Below the pieces are notes generated by a model, which was not told the origin of the DNA, did no database searches, and saw only the letters and a program-made list of their open reading frames with translations. A DNA stretch of 64,000 bases from Streptomyces orinoci (GTDB lineage: Bacteria > Actinomycetota > Actinomycetes > Streptomycetales > Streptomycetaceae), in contig NZ_PHNC01000007.1 of the NCBI RefSeq assembly GCF_003121295.1, forward strand, positions 289,980-353,979, in the 5' to 3' direction. The translations under genes and the position numbers were made by a program. Shown piece after piece: positions 54,762 through 62,604 of the stretch; position 1 is the first letter of the stretch, and each line of letters opens with the position of its first letter.

Positions 54762-55991
54762 TTACAGCGCCACACCCAGCAGCGCGTCCACGGCCCGCGA
54801 GACCAGGCCGGGCGCTCCGGTGTCGGTGCCGCCCTCGGCGGCCTGGCGGGCGGCCCAGCGGTCCACCGCGGCCAGCGCGGCCGGGGCGTCCAGGTCGTCC
54901 GCGAGGGCCTCGCGGATCTCCTCCACCAGGGCGTCGGCGGACGGCCCGTCCGGGCGGGAGACGGCGGCCCGCCAGCGGTCCAGGCGGGCCACGGCCTCGG
55001 TCAGGACCTCGTCCGTCCACTCCCAGTCGGCGCGGTAGTGGTGGGCGAGCAGGGTGAGACGGATGGCCGCCGGGTCCACGCCCTGGCGGCGCAGGGCGGA
55101 GACAAAGACCAGGTTGCCCTTGGACTTGGACATCTTCTCGCCGTGCAGGGCGACCATTCCGGCGTGCACATAGGTCTTGGCGAAGGGGTGCTCGCCGGTG
55201 AGCGCCTGGGCGTGCGAGGCACCCATCTCATGGTGCGGGAAGACCAGGTCGGAGCCGCCGCCCTGGACGTCGAAGCCCATCCCGAAGTGCTCCAGGGCGA
55301 TGGCCACGCACTCGATGTGCCAGCCGGGGCGGCCGGGGCCCAGCGAGCCGCCGTCCCAGCTGGGCTCGCCCGGGCGGGCGGCCATCCAGAGCATGGGGTC
55401 CACGGGGTTCTTCTTGCCGGGGCGCTCCGGGTCGCCGCCGCGCTCGGCGGAGAGCAGGCGCATGGCCTCGGCGTCGAGGTGGGAGACCTCGCCGAAGTGC
55501 GGGTCGGAGGCGACGGAGAAGTAGATGTCGCCGTCCAGCTCATAGGCGGCGCCGGCGTCGCGGAGCCGCTCGACGATCGGAACGATCTTGGGTATGGACT
55601 CCACGGCGCCGACATAGTGCTTCGGCGGGAGCATCCGCAGGGCGGTCATGTCCTCGCGGAAGAGGGAGGTTTCGCGCTCGGCGAGGGCGGTCCAGTCGTC
55701 GCCGTTGGCGGCGGCCCGCTCCAGCAGGGGGTCGTCGATGTCCGTGACGTTCTGGACATAGTGAACCTGCCGCTTGGTGTCGAGCCACACGCGCTGCACC
55801 AGGTCGAACGCGTTGTAGGTCGCCGCGTGCCCCAGGTGGGTGGCGTCATAGGGCGTAATGCCGCAGACATAGAGGCGGGCGACGGGACCGGGGACGAGGG
55901 TCACTCGTTCACCGGTCGCGGTGTCGTGGATCCGGAGGTCGCGGCCACTGCCGGGCAGGGCGGGTACCTCTGAAGCGGGCCAGGCATGCAT
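54762..55991 (-). CDS. mshC: L-cysteine:1D-myo-inositol 2-amino-2-deoxy-alpha-D-glucopyranoside ligase (mycothiol)
   Basis: The 409-residue class I ligase has an N-terminal [14 protein letters not shown] (the Cys ligates zinc; a HIGH-type nucleotide motif), [14 protein letters not shown] in the centre and KMSKSKGN near residue 290. It activates cysteine as an adenylate and joins it to the amino sugar of mycothiol, the main thiol of actinobacteria. It resembles cysteinyl-tRNA synthetase but lacks its C-terminal tRNA-binding part. The ATG at 55991 ([12 protein letters not shown]) fits the family. Confidence 0.96.
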   Translation of the reverse strand: MHAWPASEVPALPGSGRDLRIHDTATGERVTLVPGPVARLYVCGITPYDATHLGHAATYNAFDLVQRVWLDTKRQVHYVQNVTDIDDPLLERAAANGDDWTALAERETSLFREDMTALRMLPPKHYVGAVESIPKIVPIVERLRDAGAAYELDGDIYFSVASDPHFGEVSHLDAEAMRLLSAERGGDPERPGKKNPVDPMLWMAARPGEPSWDGGSLGPGRPGWHIECVAIALEHFGMGFDVQGGGSDLVFPHHEMGASHAQALTGEHPFAKTYVHAGMVALHGEKMSKSKGNLVFVSALRRQGVDPAAIRLTLLAHHYRADWEWTDEVLTEAVARLDRWRAAVSRPDGPSADALVEEIREALADDLDAPAALAAVDRWAARQAAEGGTDTGAPGLVSRAVDALLGVAL

Positions 55992-56216
55992 GTCCTGAGC
56001 GTAACCGGATGCATGTTCCGGATACGAACCGGAGGGCTTTGGTTGGCCGAATCCGTCACCTTGCGCGGAGTGCGGATGCTGTGCTTGGGCACCCCGCCTG
56101 GGCTCGGGCGCCGCATCAGGGGCCGGGTGCCCCATGGGGCGCGGGGAACTGCGCGACCGGCCACGGACAACCCGCACCCGAAAAGCGGCCCGCCCCCGGA
56201 GCGGCACCCGGCAAGC
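55992..56216. repeat. Intergenic region with an inverted copy of the dispersed repeat
   Basis: The reverse complement of the element core (GGGGCGCGGGGAACTGCGCG at about 56133-56152, followed by ACCGGCCACG) lies upstream of mshC. Its orientation is opposite to the copies at 38.5-38.9 kb. Confidence 0.7.
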
Positions 56217-57047
56217 TCACACCGGCGGCCATGGAATGGCCGGCCACTGCCCACTCGGCTTGCGGTGGACGCCGGTACGGAGCAGCTCCCCCACCCGCGC
56301 CCGCAACGCGTCAATCTCCGCCGGAGTGATCAGCTCGGCCAGCCGGGCGGCCAGCGGCCGCCCCTCGGCCAGGTCGGCCGACAGCCGGCGCAGGGCGTCG
56401 AGCGCCTCCGACGGCAGCGGCTCCCCCGCCCACCCCCACAGCAGGGTCCGCAGCTTGTCGTCGGCGTTGAAGGTGACCCCGTGGTCGATGGCGTACAGCC
56501 GCCCGTCCGCGGTGGGCAGCAGATGGCTCCCCTTGCGGTCGCCGTTGTTGATGACCGCGTCCAGCACCGCCAGCCGGCGCAGCCGCTGGTCGTCGGCGTG
56601 CACCAGCAGCGCGGGCCGGTCCTCCCCCACGTCCGCGTAGCCGACCGCCTTCCAGCCCGGGCCGGGCTCGTCCCCGTCCACCAGGGCGAGCAGCGGCGGG
56701 GCGGCCTCCTCGTCGGCGGGGGCCTCGATCCACAGCTGGACCATCCCCCGCCCGTACGGCCCGTCCCGCAGTACCGTCGGCGGGATCAGCCCCCACCCCA
56801 TGGCCTCGGAGAGCTCATACGCGGCCACCTCGCGCTGGGCCAGGGTGCCTTCCGGGAAGTCCCACAGCGGGCGCTCCCCGGCGACCGGCTTGTAGACACA
56901 GGCGGCGCTCACGCCCTGGTACTCCACGGTGCAGTAGAGCACCGCGTTGGACGCCTCCCGTACCCGGCCGACCACCGTCAGCTCGCCCAGGGTGAGGAGC
57001 TCCTGCGGGCTTACGCTCCGCGGCGGTATCCGTTCTGGCGCGGACAT
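56217..57047 (-). CDS. PI3/PI4-kinase-like family protein (SCO1664 type)
   Basis: The 276-residue protein begins MSAPERIPPRSVSPQELLTL. Kinase-like blocks are ACVYKPVAGERPLWDFP (Lys for ATP, about 52-68), VLDAVINNGDRKGSHLL (catalytic loop with Asp and Asn, about 178-194) and YAIDHGVTFN (metal-binding Asp, about 205). This resembles PI3/4-kinase-like proteins conserved next to mshC in actinobacteria. The substrate is unknown. Its start overlaps the end of the DUF3090 gene by 37 bp, suggesting coupling. Confidence 0.9.
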   Translation of the reverse strand: MSAPERIPPRSVSPQELLTLGELTVVGRVREASNAVLYCTVEYQGVSAACVYKPVAGERPLWDFPEGTLAQREVAAYELSEAMGWGLIPPTVLRDGPYGRGMVQLWIEAPADEEAAPPLLALVDGDEPGPGWKAVGYADVGEDRPALLVHADDQRLRRLAVLDAVINNGDRKGSHLLPTADGRLYAIDHGVTFNADDKLRTLLWGWAGEPLPSEALDALRRLSADLAEGRPLAARLAELITPAEIDALRARVGELLRTGVHRKPSGQWPAIPWPPV

Positions 57048-57601
57048 ACATGTCCCTCCGGGTCGAGCGGCAGGCTGCACAGCGGGCACGGCGGGCGGCC
57101 GGCGTTGACCACCTCCAGGGCGCGCTTGGCGAATGCGCGGGCCATGGTGCCGGTGATGCGCACCCGCAGCATGGGCGGCCCGTTGAGCTCGTCCTGCAGC
57201 AGGCGCTCCTCCGCCTCGGCGAGGTCCTCGTCGGTGTCCGCCTCCAGCTCCACCAGTGCCTGGGCCTCGACGACCATGCGCTGGCTCTCGCCGTCCCAGG
57301 CCAGGGCCATGGTGCCGACCCGGAACTCCTCCTCGACGGGGGTCTGCAGGGGCTCGGTGTCGGTCAGTTCGGCGGGGGCCACCGCGGGGACCGGGGCGCT
57401 GCCTCCGGTGCGCCGCACCACCTCGTCCAGCAGTTCGTCGATGCGCTCGGCGAGCGCCTCGACCTGGGCCTTCTCCAGTTTGACGCTGGTGGTCCGGCCG
57501 CCCGCGCTGGCCTGGAGGAAGAAAGTACGGCGGCCCGGCAGCCCGACCGTACCGGCGACGAAGCGGTCCGGCGGGTCATAGAGGAACACCTGACGGGACA
57601 A
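57011..57601 (-). CDS. DUF3090 family protein
   Basis: The 196-residue protein starts at TTG 57601, preceded by GGAG, giving the family N-terminus SRQVFLYDPPDRFVAGTVG. A C-terminal zinc-like CPLC...HVC motif and RQNGYRRGA close it. The family is confined to actinobacteria and lies in the order kinase-like, DUF3090, histidine phosphatase. The role is unknown. The ORF upstream of the TTG has poor coding bias. Confidence 0.88.
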   Translation of the reverse strand: MSRQVFLYDPPDRFVAGTVGLPGRRTFFLQASAGGRTTSVKLEKAQVEALAERIDELLDEVVRRTGGSAPVPAVAPAELTDTEPLQTPVEEEFRVGTMALAWDGESQRMVVEAQALVELEADTDEDLAEAEERLLQDELNGPPMLRVRITGTMARAFAKRALEVVNAGRPPCPLCSLPLDPEGHVCPRQNGYRRGA

Positions 57602-57703
57602 CGTCCTGCTCCATATGGGTTGGTGGGTCACAGGGGGAACTACCGGTGTCGCTGCACGGGTGCCGGGGACGGACCCGCGCACCCACCCTACTGCGCACCG
57701 CGA

Positions 57704-58399
57704 TCACGGTGCTCCCGCACCGCCCCCGACCGTCGCATCCCCGCTGCCGCCGTCCGCGGGGCGTTCCGGCGGGACGAGAGCGGCGAGGTCTCCGGTGTCG
57801 CCGAGGCGCAGCAACTGGGGCCGCAGCCGGGTGTAGCGGATGGCGGTGACCGAGCAGGGGTCGGCGTGGATCCGCTGGAAGAGGTCCAGGTGCAGGCCCA
57901 GGGCGTCGGCGACCACGGACTTGATGAGGTCGCCGTGCGAGCACATCAGATAGACGGCCTCCGGGCCGTGCTCGCGCTCCACGCGCTCGTTCCAGTCCCG
58001 GACCGCCTCCACGGCGCGGGCCTGCATGGCGCGCATGGACTCGCCGCCGGGGAAGACCGCGGCCGAGGGGTGCTGCTGGACCACGGCCATCAGCGGGTCG
58101 TCGGCGAGTTCGGCGAGCTTGCGGCCGGACCAGTCGCCGTAGTGGCACTCGCCTATCCGCTCGTCGGTGTGTGCCCGGAGCTCCGGCCGGGCGGCCAGCA
58201 GCGGGGCGAGGGTCTCCTGGCAGCGCTGGAGCGGGCTGGTGACCACGGTGGCCAGCGGGATGTCCCGCAGCCGCGCGGGGAGCGCGGCCGCCTGGGCGGC
58301 GCCCCGCTCGTCCAGTGCCACGCCGGGCGTCCAGCCGGCGAGTACCGCCTTGCCGTTCGCGGTGGACCGGCCGTGCCGGACCAGGATCAGGGTGGGCAT
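57704..58399 (-). CDS. Histidine phosphatase family protein (phosphoglycerate mutase-like)
   Basis: The 231-residue protein has the catalytic RHG (LILVRHGRSTANG, His9), TSPLQRCQET, the general acid region GECHYGDWSGR and the second His in CSHGD (about 153). This family includes phosphoglycerate mutases and phosphatases acting on small phosphorylated molecules. The C-terminus is Gly/Ala-rich. It lies directly upstream of DUF3090 on the same strand and is probably cotranscribed. Confidence 0.93.
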   Translation of the reverse strand: MPTLILVRHGRSTANGKAVLAGWTPGVALDERGAAQAAALPARLRDIPLATVVTSPLQRCQETLAPLLAARPELRAHTDERIGECHYGDWSGRKLAELADDPLMAVVQQHPSAAVFPGGESMRAMQARAVEAVRDWNERVEREHGPEAVYLMCSHGDLIKSVVADALGLHLDLFQRIHADPCSVTAIRYTRLRPQLLRLGDTGDLAALVPPERPADGGSGDATVGGGAGAP

Positions 58400-58470
58400 G
58401 TCCGCCAGCCTACGACGAGGCTTGGCGGGGGCTTTGCCGGATGCTGACCTTCCGGCGGCAGAATGCCCGG

Positions 58471-59454
58471 ATGATTGTGGACTTCGCCGTATACCGCAAG
58501 GGGCGCCGCACCGAGGCGCCCGACGACTTCTCGGACGCTCTGGACCAGGCGCGGGCCGATGGTGACGCCTTTCTGTGGGTCGGTCTGTATGAGCCGACGG
58601 AGGAGGAATTCGCGCTGATCACCAGCGAGTTCCGGCTCCATCCCCTGGCGGTCGAGGATGCCCTCAAGGCCCATCAGCGGCCCAAGCTGGAGGTGTACGC
58701 GGACTCGGTGTTCGTGGTGCTCAAGCCGGTGATGTACGACGAGGCGGCGGACACCGTGAGCACCGGGGAGCTGATGCTGTTCCTGGGTGACTCCTTCGTG
58801 GTGACCGTCCGGCATGGCGAGGGCTCGCCGCTGAAGGAGCTGCGCAGGCGGCTGGAGGCCGATGAGCGGCTGCTGGCGTACGGGCCCACGGCGGTGCTCT
58901 ACTCGGTGGCCGACGCGGTGGTGGACCGCTACACCGAGGTGGCGGCGGCGCTGCAGATGGATCTGGACGAGCTGGAGACCGAGGTCTTCGCCCCGGCCGG
59001 CGGAGACAACAAGAACACCGCCTCGCGGATCTACGCCTTCAAGCGCCAGGTGGTGGAGTTCCGGCGGGCGACCGTCCCGCTGGCCGATCCGCTGGACCGG
59101 CTGGCCGGGGGCACCCTGCCCTTTGTCAATGAGCAGGCGCGTCCCTTCTTCCGGGACGTCAGTGACCATCTGGCGCGGGTGAACGAGGTGGTGGAGGGGC
59201 TGGACCGGCTGCTGACCGACATCCTCTCGGCGCATCTGGCGCAGATGGGCGTTCAGCAGAACGACGATATGCGCAAGATCTCCGCCTGGGCGGCAATGGC
59301 GGCCGTGCCCACGATGATCGCCGGGATTTACGGAATGAACTTCCGGAACATGCCGGAGCTGCGGCAGCCCTGGGGCTATCCGGCGGCGCTGGTGCTGATG
59401 GCGGGGTTTGTGTTCTGGCTGCACCGGTTGTTCAAGCGGCGCGGCTGGCTGTGA
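58471..59454 (+). CDS. corA: CorA family magnesium/cobalt transporter
   Basis: The 327-residue protein from ATG 58471 (an in-frame ATG at 58441 is an alternative) has a large cytoplasmic alpha/beta domain (1-260) and two C-terminal helices. The pore signature YGMNF is between them (near 291), followed by the short loop RNMPEL. CorA pentamers conduct Mg2+. The gene is divergent from the histidine phosphatase. Confidence 0.95.
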   Translation: MIVDFAVYRKGRRTEAPDDFSDALDQARADGDAFLWVGLYEPTEEEFALITSEFRLHPLAVEDALKAHQRPKLEVYADSVFVVLKPVMYDEAADTVSTGELMLFLGDSFVVTVRHGEGSPLKELRRRLEADERLLAYGPTAVLYSVADAVVDRYTEVAAALQMDLDELETEVFAPAGGDNKNTASRIYAFKRQVVEFRRATVPLADPLDRLAGGTLPFVNEQARPFFRDVSDHLARVNEVVEGLDRLLTDILSAHLAQMGVQQNDDMRKISAWAAMAAVPTMIAGIYGMNFRNMPELRQPWGYPAALVLMAGFVFWLHRLFKRRGWL

Positions 59455-59458
59455 GCGC

Positions 59459-60238
59459 TCAGGCGTACTCGGCCGCGGGGGTACCCAGGGCGTCGCGCCG
59501 CTCGGGCATCCGCAGGGTGGTCAACCGGCGCCGTCCGCCGAGCAGTTCATAGCGGTGCACGGCGTGGATGGCCGCCGTCAGGGCGGCCGACTTGGCGGCG
59601 GGCCAGCGCAGGATGCGGCCCATATGCGCCATCACCGCCAGACTGACGTCCCGGTAGACCTCGATCTCCACCCGGGCGCTGTGGCGCAGCACCGCGCGGA
59701 TGGTGTGGCCGTGCCCGGCGGCGGACAGCCGCAGCAACTCCTCGTGGCAGTAGGCGAGATGGTTGGTCTCGTCATGGCGGATCATGGTGATCGCCCGGCC
59801 CACCTCGGGGTGGTCGCCGAAGTGCCGGGCCAGCAGGTCCATTTGTTCGGCGGCGCGCTGCTCGGTGACCCTGCTGTGTGCCAAGTAGATGATCAAGTCC
59901 CGTTCGGTGAGCGTTTCTTCGGCACGCAGCTTCTCATGGGGCAGGCCGATGCCGCGGCGTTCCAGGAGCATGGTGTAGTCGGTCTCCGGCGGGACTCCGG
60001 TGGGCCGCAGTCCGCGTCTGCGCAGCAGGGCGTTGAAGATCCGGCCGTGTTTGTCCTCGTCGGCGCCGTGCCGGGCGACCTTGGGGGCGAGGTGGCGGTG
60101 GCGTTCCGGCAGCAGGGCCGCGATCCGGCCGTTCTCCCAGCCGCCCTGGGCCTCGCCGCTGGCGGCGATGGAGCAGAACAGGCGGTAGGAGTCGTCGTTG
60201 TCGAGGATCTCCTGGAACAGGCTGCGTGCCGAGAGCAT
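59459..60238 (-). CDS. Ferritin-like domain protein
   Basis: From ATG 60238, with GGAGGTGAC 7 nt upstream, the 259-residue protein is mostly helical. It has metal-binding-like EDKH (near 63), EQRAAEQMDLLARHF (near 125) and RHDETNHLAYCHEELL (near 155), a four-helix-bundle pattern. Whether it binds a di-iron centre or acts as an oxidase is not known. It converges on corA with a 4-bp gap. Confidence 0.85.
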   Translation of the reverse strand: MLSARSLFQEILDNDDSYRLFCSIAASGEAQGGWENGRIAALLPERHRHLAPKVARHGADEDKHGRIFNALLRRRGLRPTGVPPETDYTMLLERRGIGLPHEKLRAEETLTERDLIIYLAHSRVTEQRAAEQMDLLARHFGDHPEVGRAITMIRHDETNHLAYCHEELLRLSAAGHGHTIRAVLRHSARVEIEVYRDVSLAVMAHMGRILRWPAAKSAALTAAIHAVHRYELLGGRRRLTTLRMPERRDALGTPAAEYA

Positions 60239-60384
60239 GGCCGTCACCTCCATGGCCACCCAGTCAACTGCCGGCGGCGGGGGCGCGCCTGCCGAGCGCG
60301 GGGGGCGCTCGGCCGAACGAAGGACAACGGCCGGGGAAGCCGGGCCCGTAACCAGGACGACGGCCGGGCCGTTGTGCTCGATGT

Positions 60385-60427
60385 CGGCCGTGGCGGGGAA
60401 GACACCCCCGAGCCCCCACCACGGCCG
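60385..60427 (-). terminator. Possible terminator after the LLM oxidoreductase gene
   Basis: CGGCCGTGG (60385-60393) pairs with CCACGGCCG (60419-60427) across a long loop, about 16 bp after the stop. Weak call. Confidence 0.4.
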
Positions 60428-60442
60428 CTGATCTGCCTCCGG

Positions 60443-61492
60443 TTACGCCAGTCCGGCCCGCTCCAGGGCCTCGACTCCGGCACGCAGGCCCGCGATCCGC
60501 TCGTCCAGGGTGAAGCCCGCCGGGTTCAGCGACAGGGTGGTGACGCCCGCCTCGGCGTAGGCCCGCATCCGGTCGGCGATGCGGTCCACCGTGCCGAGCA
60601 GCGAGGTGGAGTCGATCAGCTCGCGGGGTACGGCCGCGGCGGCGCCCTCCTTGTCCCCGGCGAGGTACTTCTGCTGGATCTCGGCCGCTTCCTTCTCATA
60701 ACCCATGCGCTGGGCGAGCTTGTTGTAGAAGTTCTGCTTGGCGCTGCCCATGCCGCCCACATACAGGGCGGTGTACGGGCGGAACATATCGGCCAGCGCG
60801 TCCACGTCCTCGCCCAGGGCCAGCGGCACGGTGGGGACCACATCGAAGCCGTCCAGTTCCTTGCCCGCCTTGGCGCGGCCGGCGCGCAGCGGGGCGAGGG
60901 TGGTCTCCTCGGCGTGCTCGGGGGCGTAGAAGAGGACCAGTGCGCCGTCGGCGATCTCGCCGGTCTGCTCCAGGTTCTTGGGGCCGATGGCGGCGATGTA
61001 CAGCGGGATGTGCTCGCGCACCGGGTGCACGGTGAGCTTGATCGGCTTGCCGGGGCCGCCGGGCAGCGGCAGCGTCCAGTGCTCGCCCTGGTGGGTCAGG
61101 CGCTCCCGGGACATGGCCTTGCGGACGATCTCCACATACTCCCGGGTGCGGGCCAGCGGCTTGTCGAACTTCACCCCGTACCAGCCCTCGGAGACCTGGG
61201 GGCCGGAGACGCCCAGGCCGAGGCGGAAGCGGCCGCCGGAGAGCGAGTCCAGGGTGGCGGCGGTCATGGCGGTCATGGCCGGGGTACGGGCCGGAATCTG
61301 GAAGATGGCCGAGCCGACGTCGATCCGCTCGGTCTGGGCGGCGACCCAGGAGAGCACGGTGGGGGCGTCGGAGCCGTATGCCTCGGCGGCCCAGCACACG
61401 GCGTACCCCAGGCGGTCGGCCTCGCGGGCGACCGCGAGATTGTCCGCGTCCATCCCGGCTCCCCAGTAGCCGAGGTTGATTCCGAGGCGCAT
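60443..61492 (-). CDS. LLM class F420-dependent oxidoreductase
   Basis: The 349-residue protein has the luciferase-like TIM barrel: MRLGINLGYWGAGMDADNL, WAAEAYGSDAP, FQIPARTPAMTAM, LSGGRFRLGLGVSG and IPLYIAAIGPKNLEQTGEI. Such proteins use F420 (or FMN) to reduce or oxidise small molecules. It is well conserved in actinobacteria at this locus. The substrate is unknown. It is divergent from the aldo/keto reductase. Confidence 0.93.
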   Translation of the reverse strand: MRLGINLGYWGAGMDADNLAVAREADRLGYAVCWAAEAYGSDAPTVLSWVAAQTERIDVGSAIFQIPARTPAMTAMTAATLDSLSGGRFRLGLGVSGPQVSEGWYGVKFDKPLARTREYVEIVRKAMSRERLTHQGEHWTLPLPGGPGKPIKLTVHPVREHIPLYIAAIGPKNLEQTGEIADGALVLFYAPEHAEETTLAPLRAGRAKAGKELDGFDVVPTVPLALGEDVDALADMFRPYTALYVGGMGSAKQNFYNKLAQRMGYEKEAAEIQQKYLAGDKEGAAAAVPRELIDSTSLLGTVDRIADRMRAYAEAGVTTLSLNPAGFTLDERIAGLRAGVEALERAGLA

Positions 61493-61620
61493 CCGGTACC
61501 CCTTACTCGTCAGTAACGTCGTCGTTGCGGGGACTCTAGCGCGCGGACCTGGGATACGTCACCGGCCGGGCGGCACATGGCCGTCCGCGGTGCCGGGCCC
61601 GGCCAGTAGTCTCAGCGCTC

Positions 61621-62604
61621 ATGGAACGAAGGCATCTCGGCCATACGGGCCTGCGGGTATCCCGGCTCGGCCTGGGCACCCTCACCTGGGGCCGGGACAC
61701 CGGCGAGCATGAGGCCGCCGAGCAGTTGAGAACCTTCCACGAGGCGGGCGGCACGCTGGTGGACACCGCGGACGTCTATGCCGACGGCGGCGCGGAGCAC
61801 CTGCTGGGGCGGCTGCTGCGCAATGTGGTGCCGCGCCGGGAGCTGGTGATCGCCACCAAGGCGGGCAGTGTGCTGGAGCCGGGCCGCCGGGTGGACGGCT
61901 CCCGGGGCCATCTGCTGAACGCGCTGGATGCCTCGCTGCGGCGGCTGGGCACCGACCATGTGGACCTCTGGCAGGTGCACGCCTTCGACCCGGCCACCCC
62001 GCTGGAGGAGACCCTCCAGGCCATGGACACCGCGGTGGCCAGCGGCCGGGCCCGCTATGCCGGGGTATCCGGCTTCTGCGGCTGGCAGCTGGCCAAGGCC
62101 GCCACCTGGCAGCTGGCCGCCCCGGGCACCCGGACCCGGCTGGCCGGGACGCAGATGGAGTACTCGCTGCTGCAGCGCGGCATCGAACGCGAGGTGCTGC
62201 CCGCCGCCCTGGACCTGGGCATCGGGGTGCTGCCCTCCTCCCCGCTCGGCCGGGGCGTGCTCACCGGCAAATACCGGCGCGGCACCCCGGCCGGCTCCCG
62301 GGGCGCCACCGAGCACCTGGCCCCCTTTGTCGCCCCTTATCTGGACGAGGCGGCCCGGCGGATCGTGGACGCCGTCGCCATAGCGGCCGACGGACTGGCC
62401 ACCACCCCGCTGGAGGTGGCCCTGGCCTGGGTCCGCGACCGGCCCGGGGTGACCGCCCCCATCGTCGGGGCACGCGACGCACAGCAGCTCAAGGCGGCGT
62501 TGTCAGTGGAGGCCCTTACGCTTCCGGACGAGATCTGCCAGGCGCTCGACGATGTGTCGGCGCCCGTGCACCGCTATCCCGACCAGGACTGGAGCACGCT
62601 GTGA
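61621..62604 (+). CDS. Aldo/keto reductase
   Basis: The 327-residue (beta/alpha)8 NADPH-dependent reductase starts MERRHLGHTGLRVSRLGLG. The tetrad is seen as Asp and Tyr in VDTADVYADG (near 49-54), Lys in IATKAG (near 80) and His in WQVHAFD (near 121). The C-terminal VGARDAQQLKAAL binds the nucleotide phosphate. It overlaps the next gene by GTGA. Confidence 0.95.
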   Translation: MERRHLGHTGLRVSRLGLGTLTWGRDTGEHEAAEQLRTFHEAGGTLVDTADVYADGGAEHLLGRLLRNVVPRRELVIATKAGSVLEPGRRVDGSRGHLLNALDASLRRLGTDHVDLWQVHAFDPATPLEETLQAMDTAVASGRARYAGVSGFCGWQLAKAATWQLAAPGTRTRLAGTQMEYSLLQRGIEREVLPAALDLGIGVLPSSPLGRGVLTGKYRRGTPAGSRGATEHLAPFVAPYLDEAARRIVDAVAIAADGLATTPLEVALAWVRDRPGVTAPIVGARDAQQLKAALSVEALTLPDEICQALDDVSAPVHRYPDQDWSTL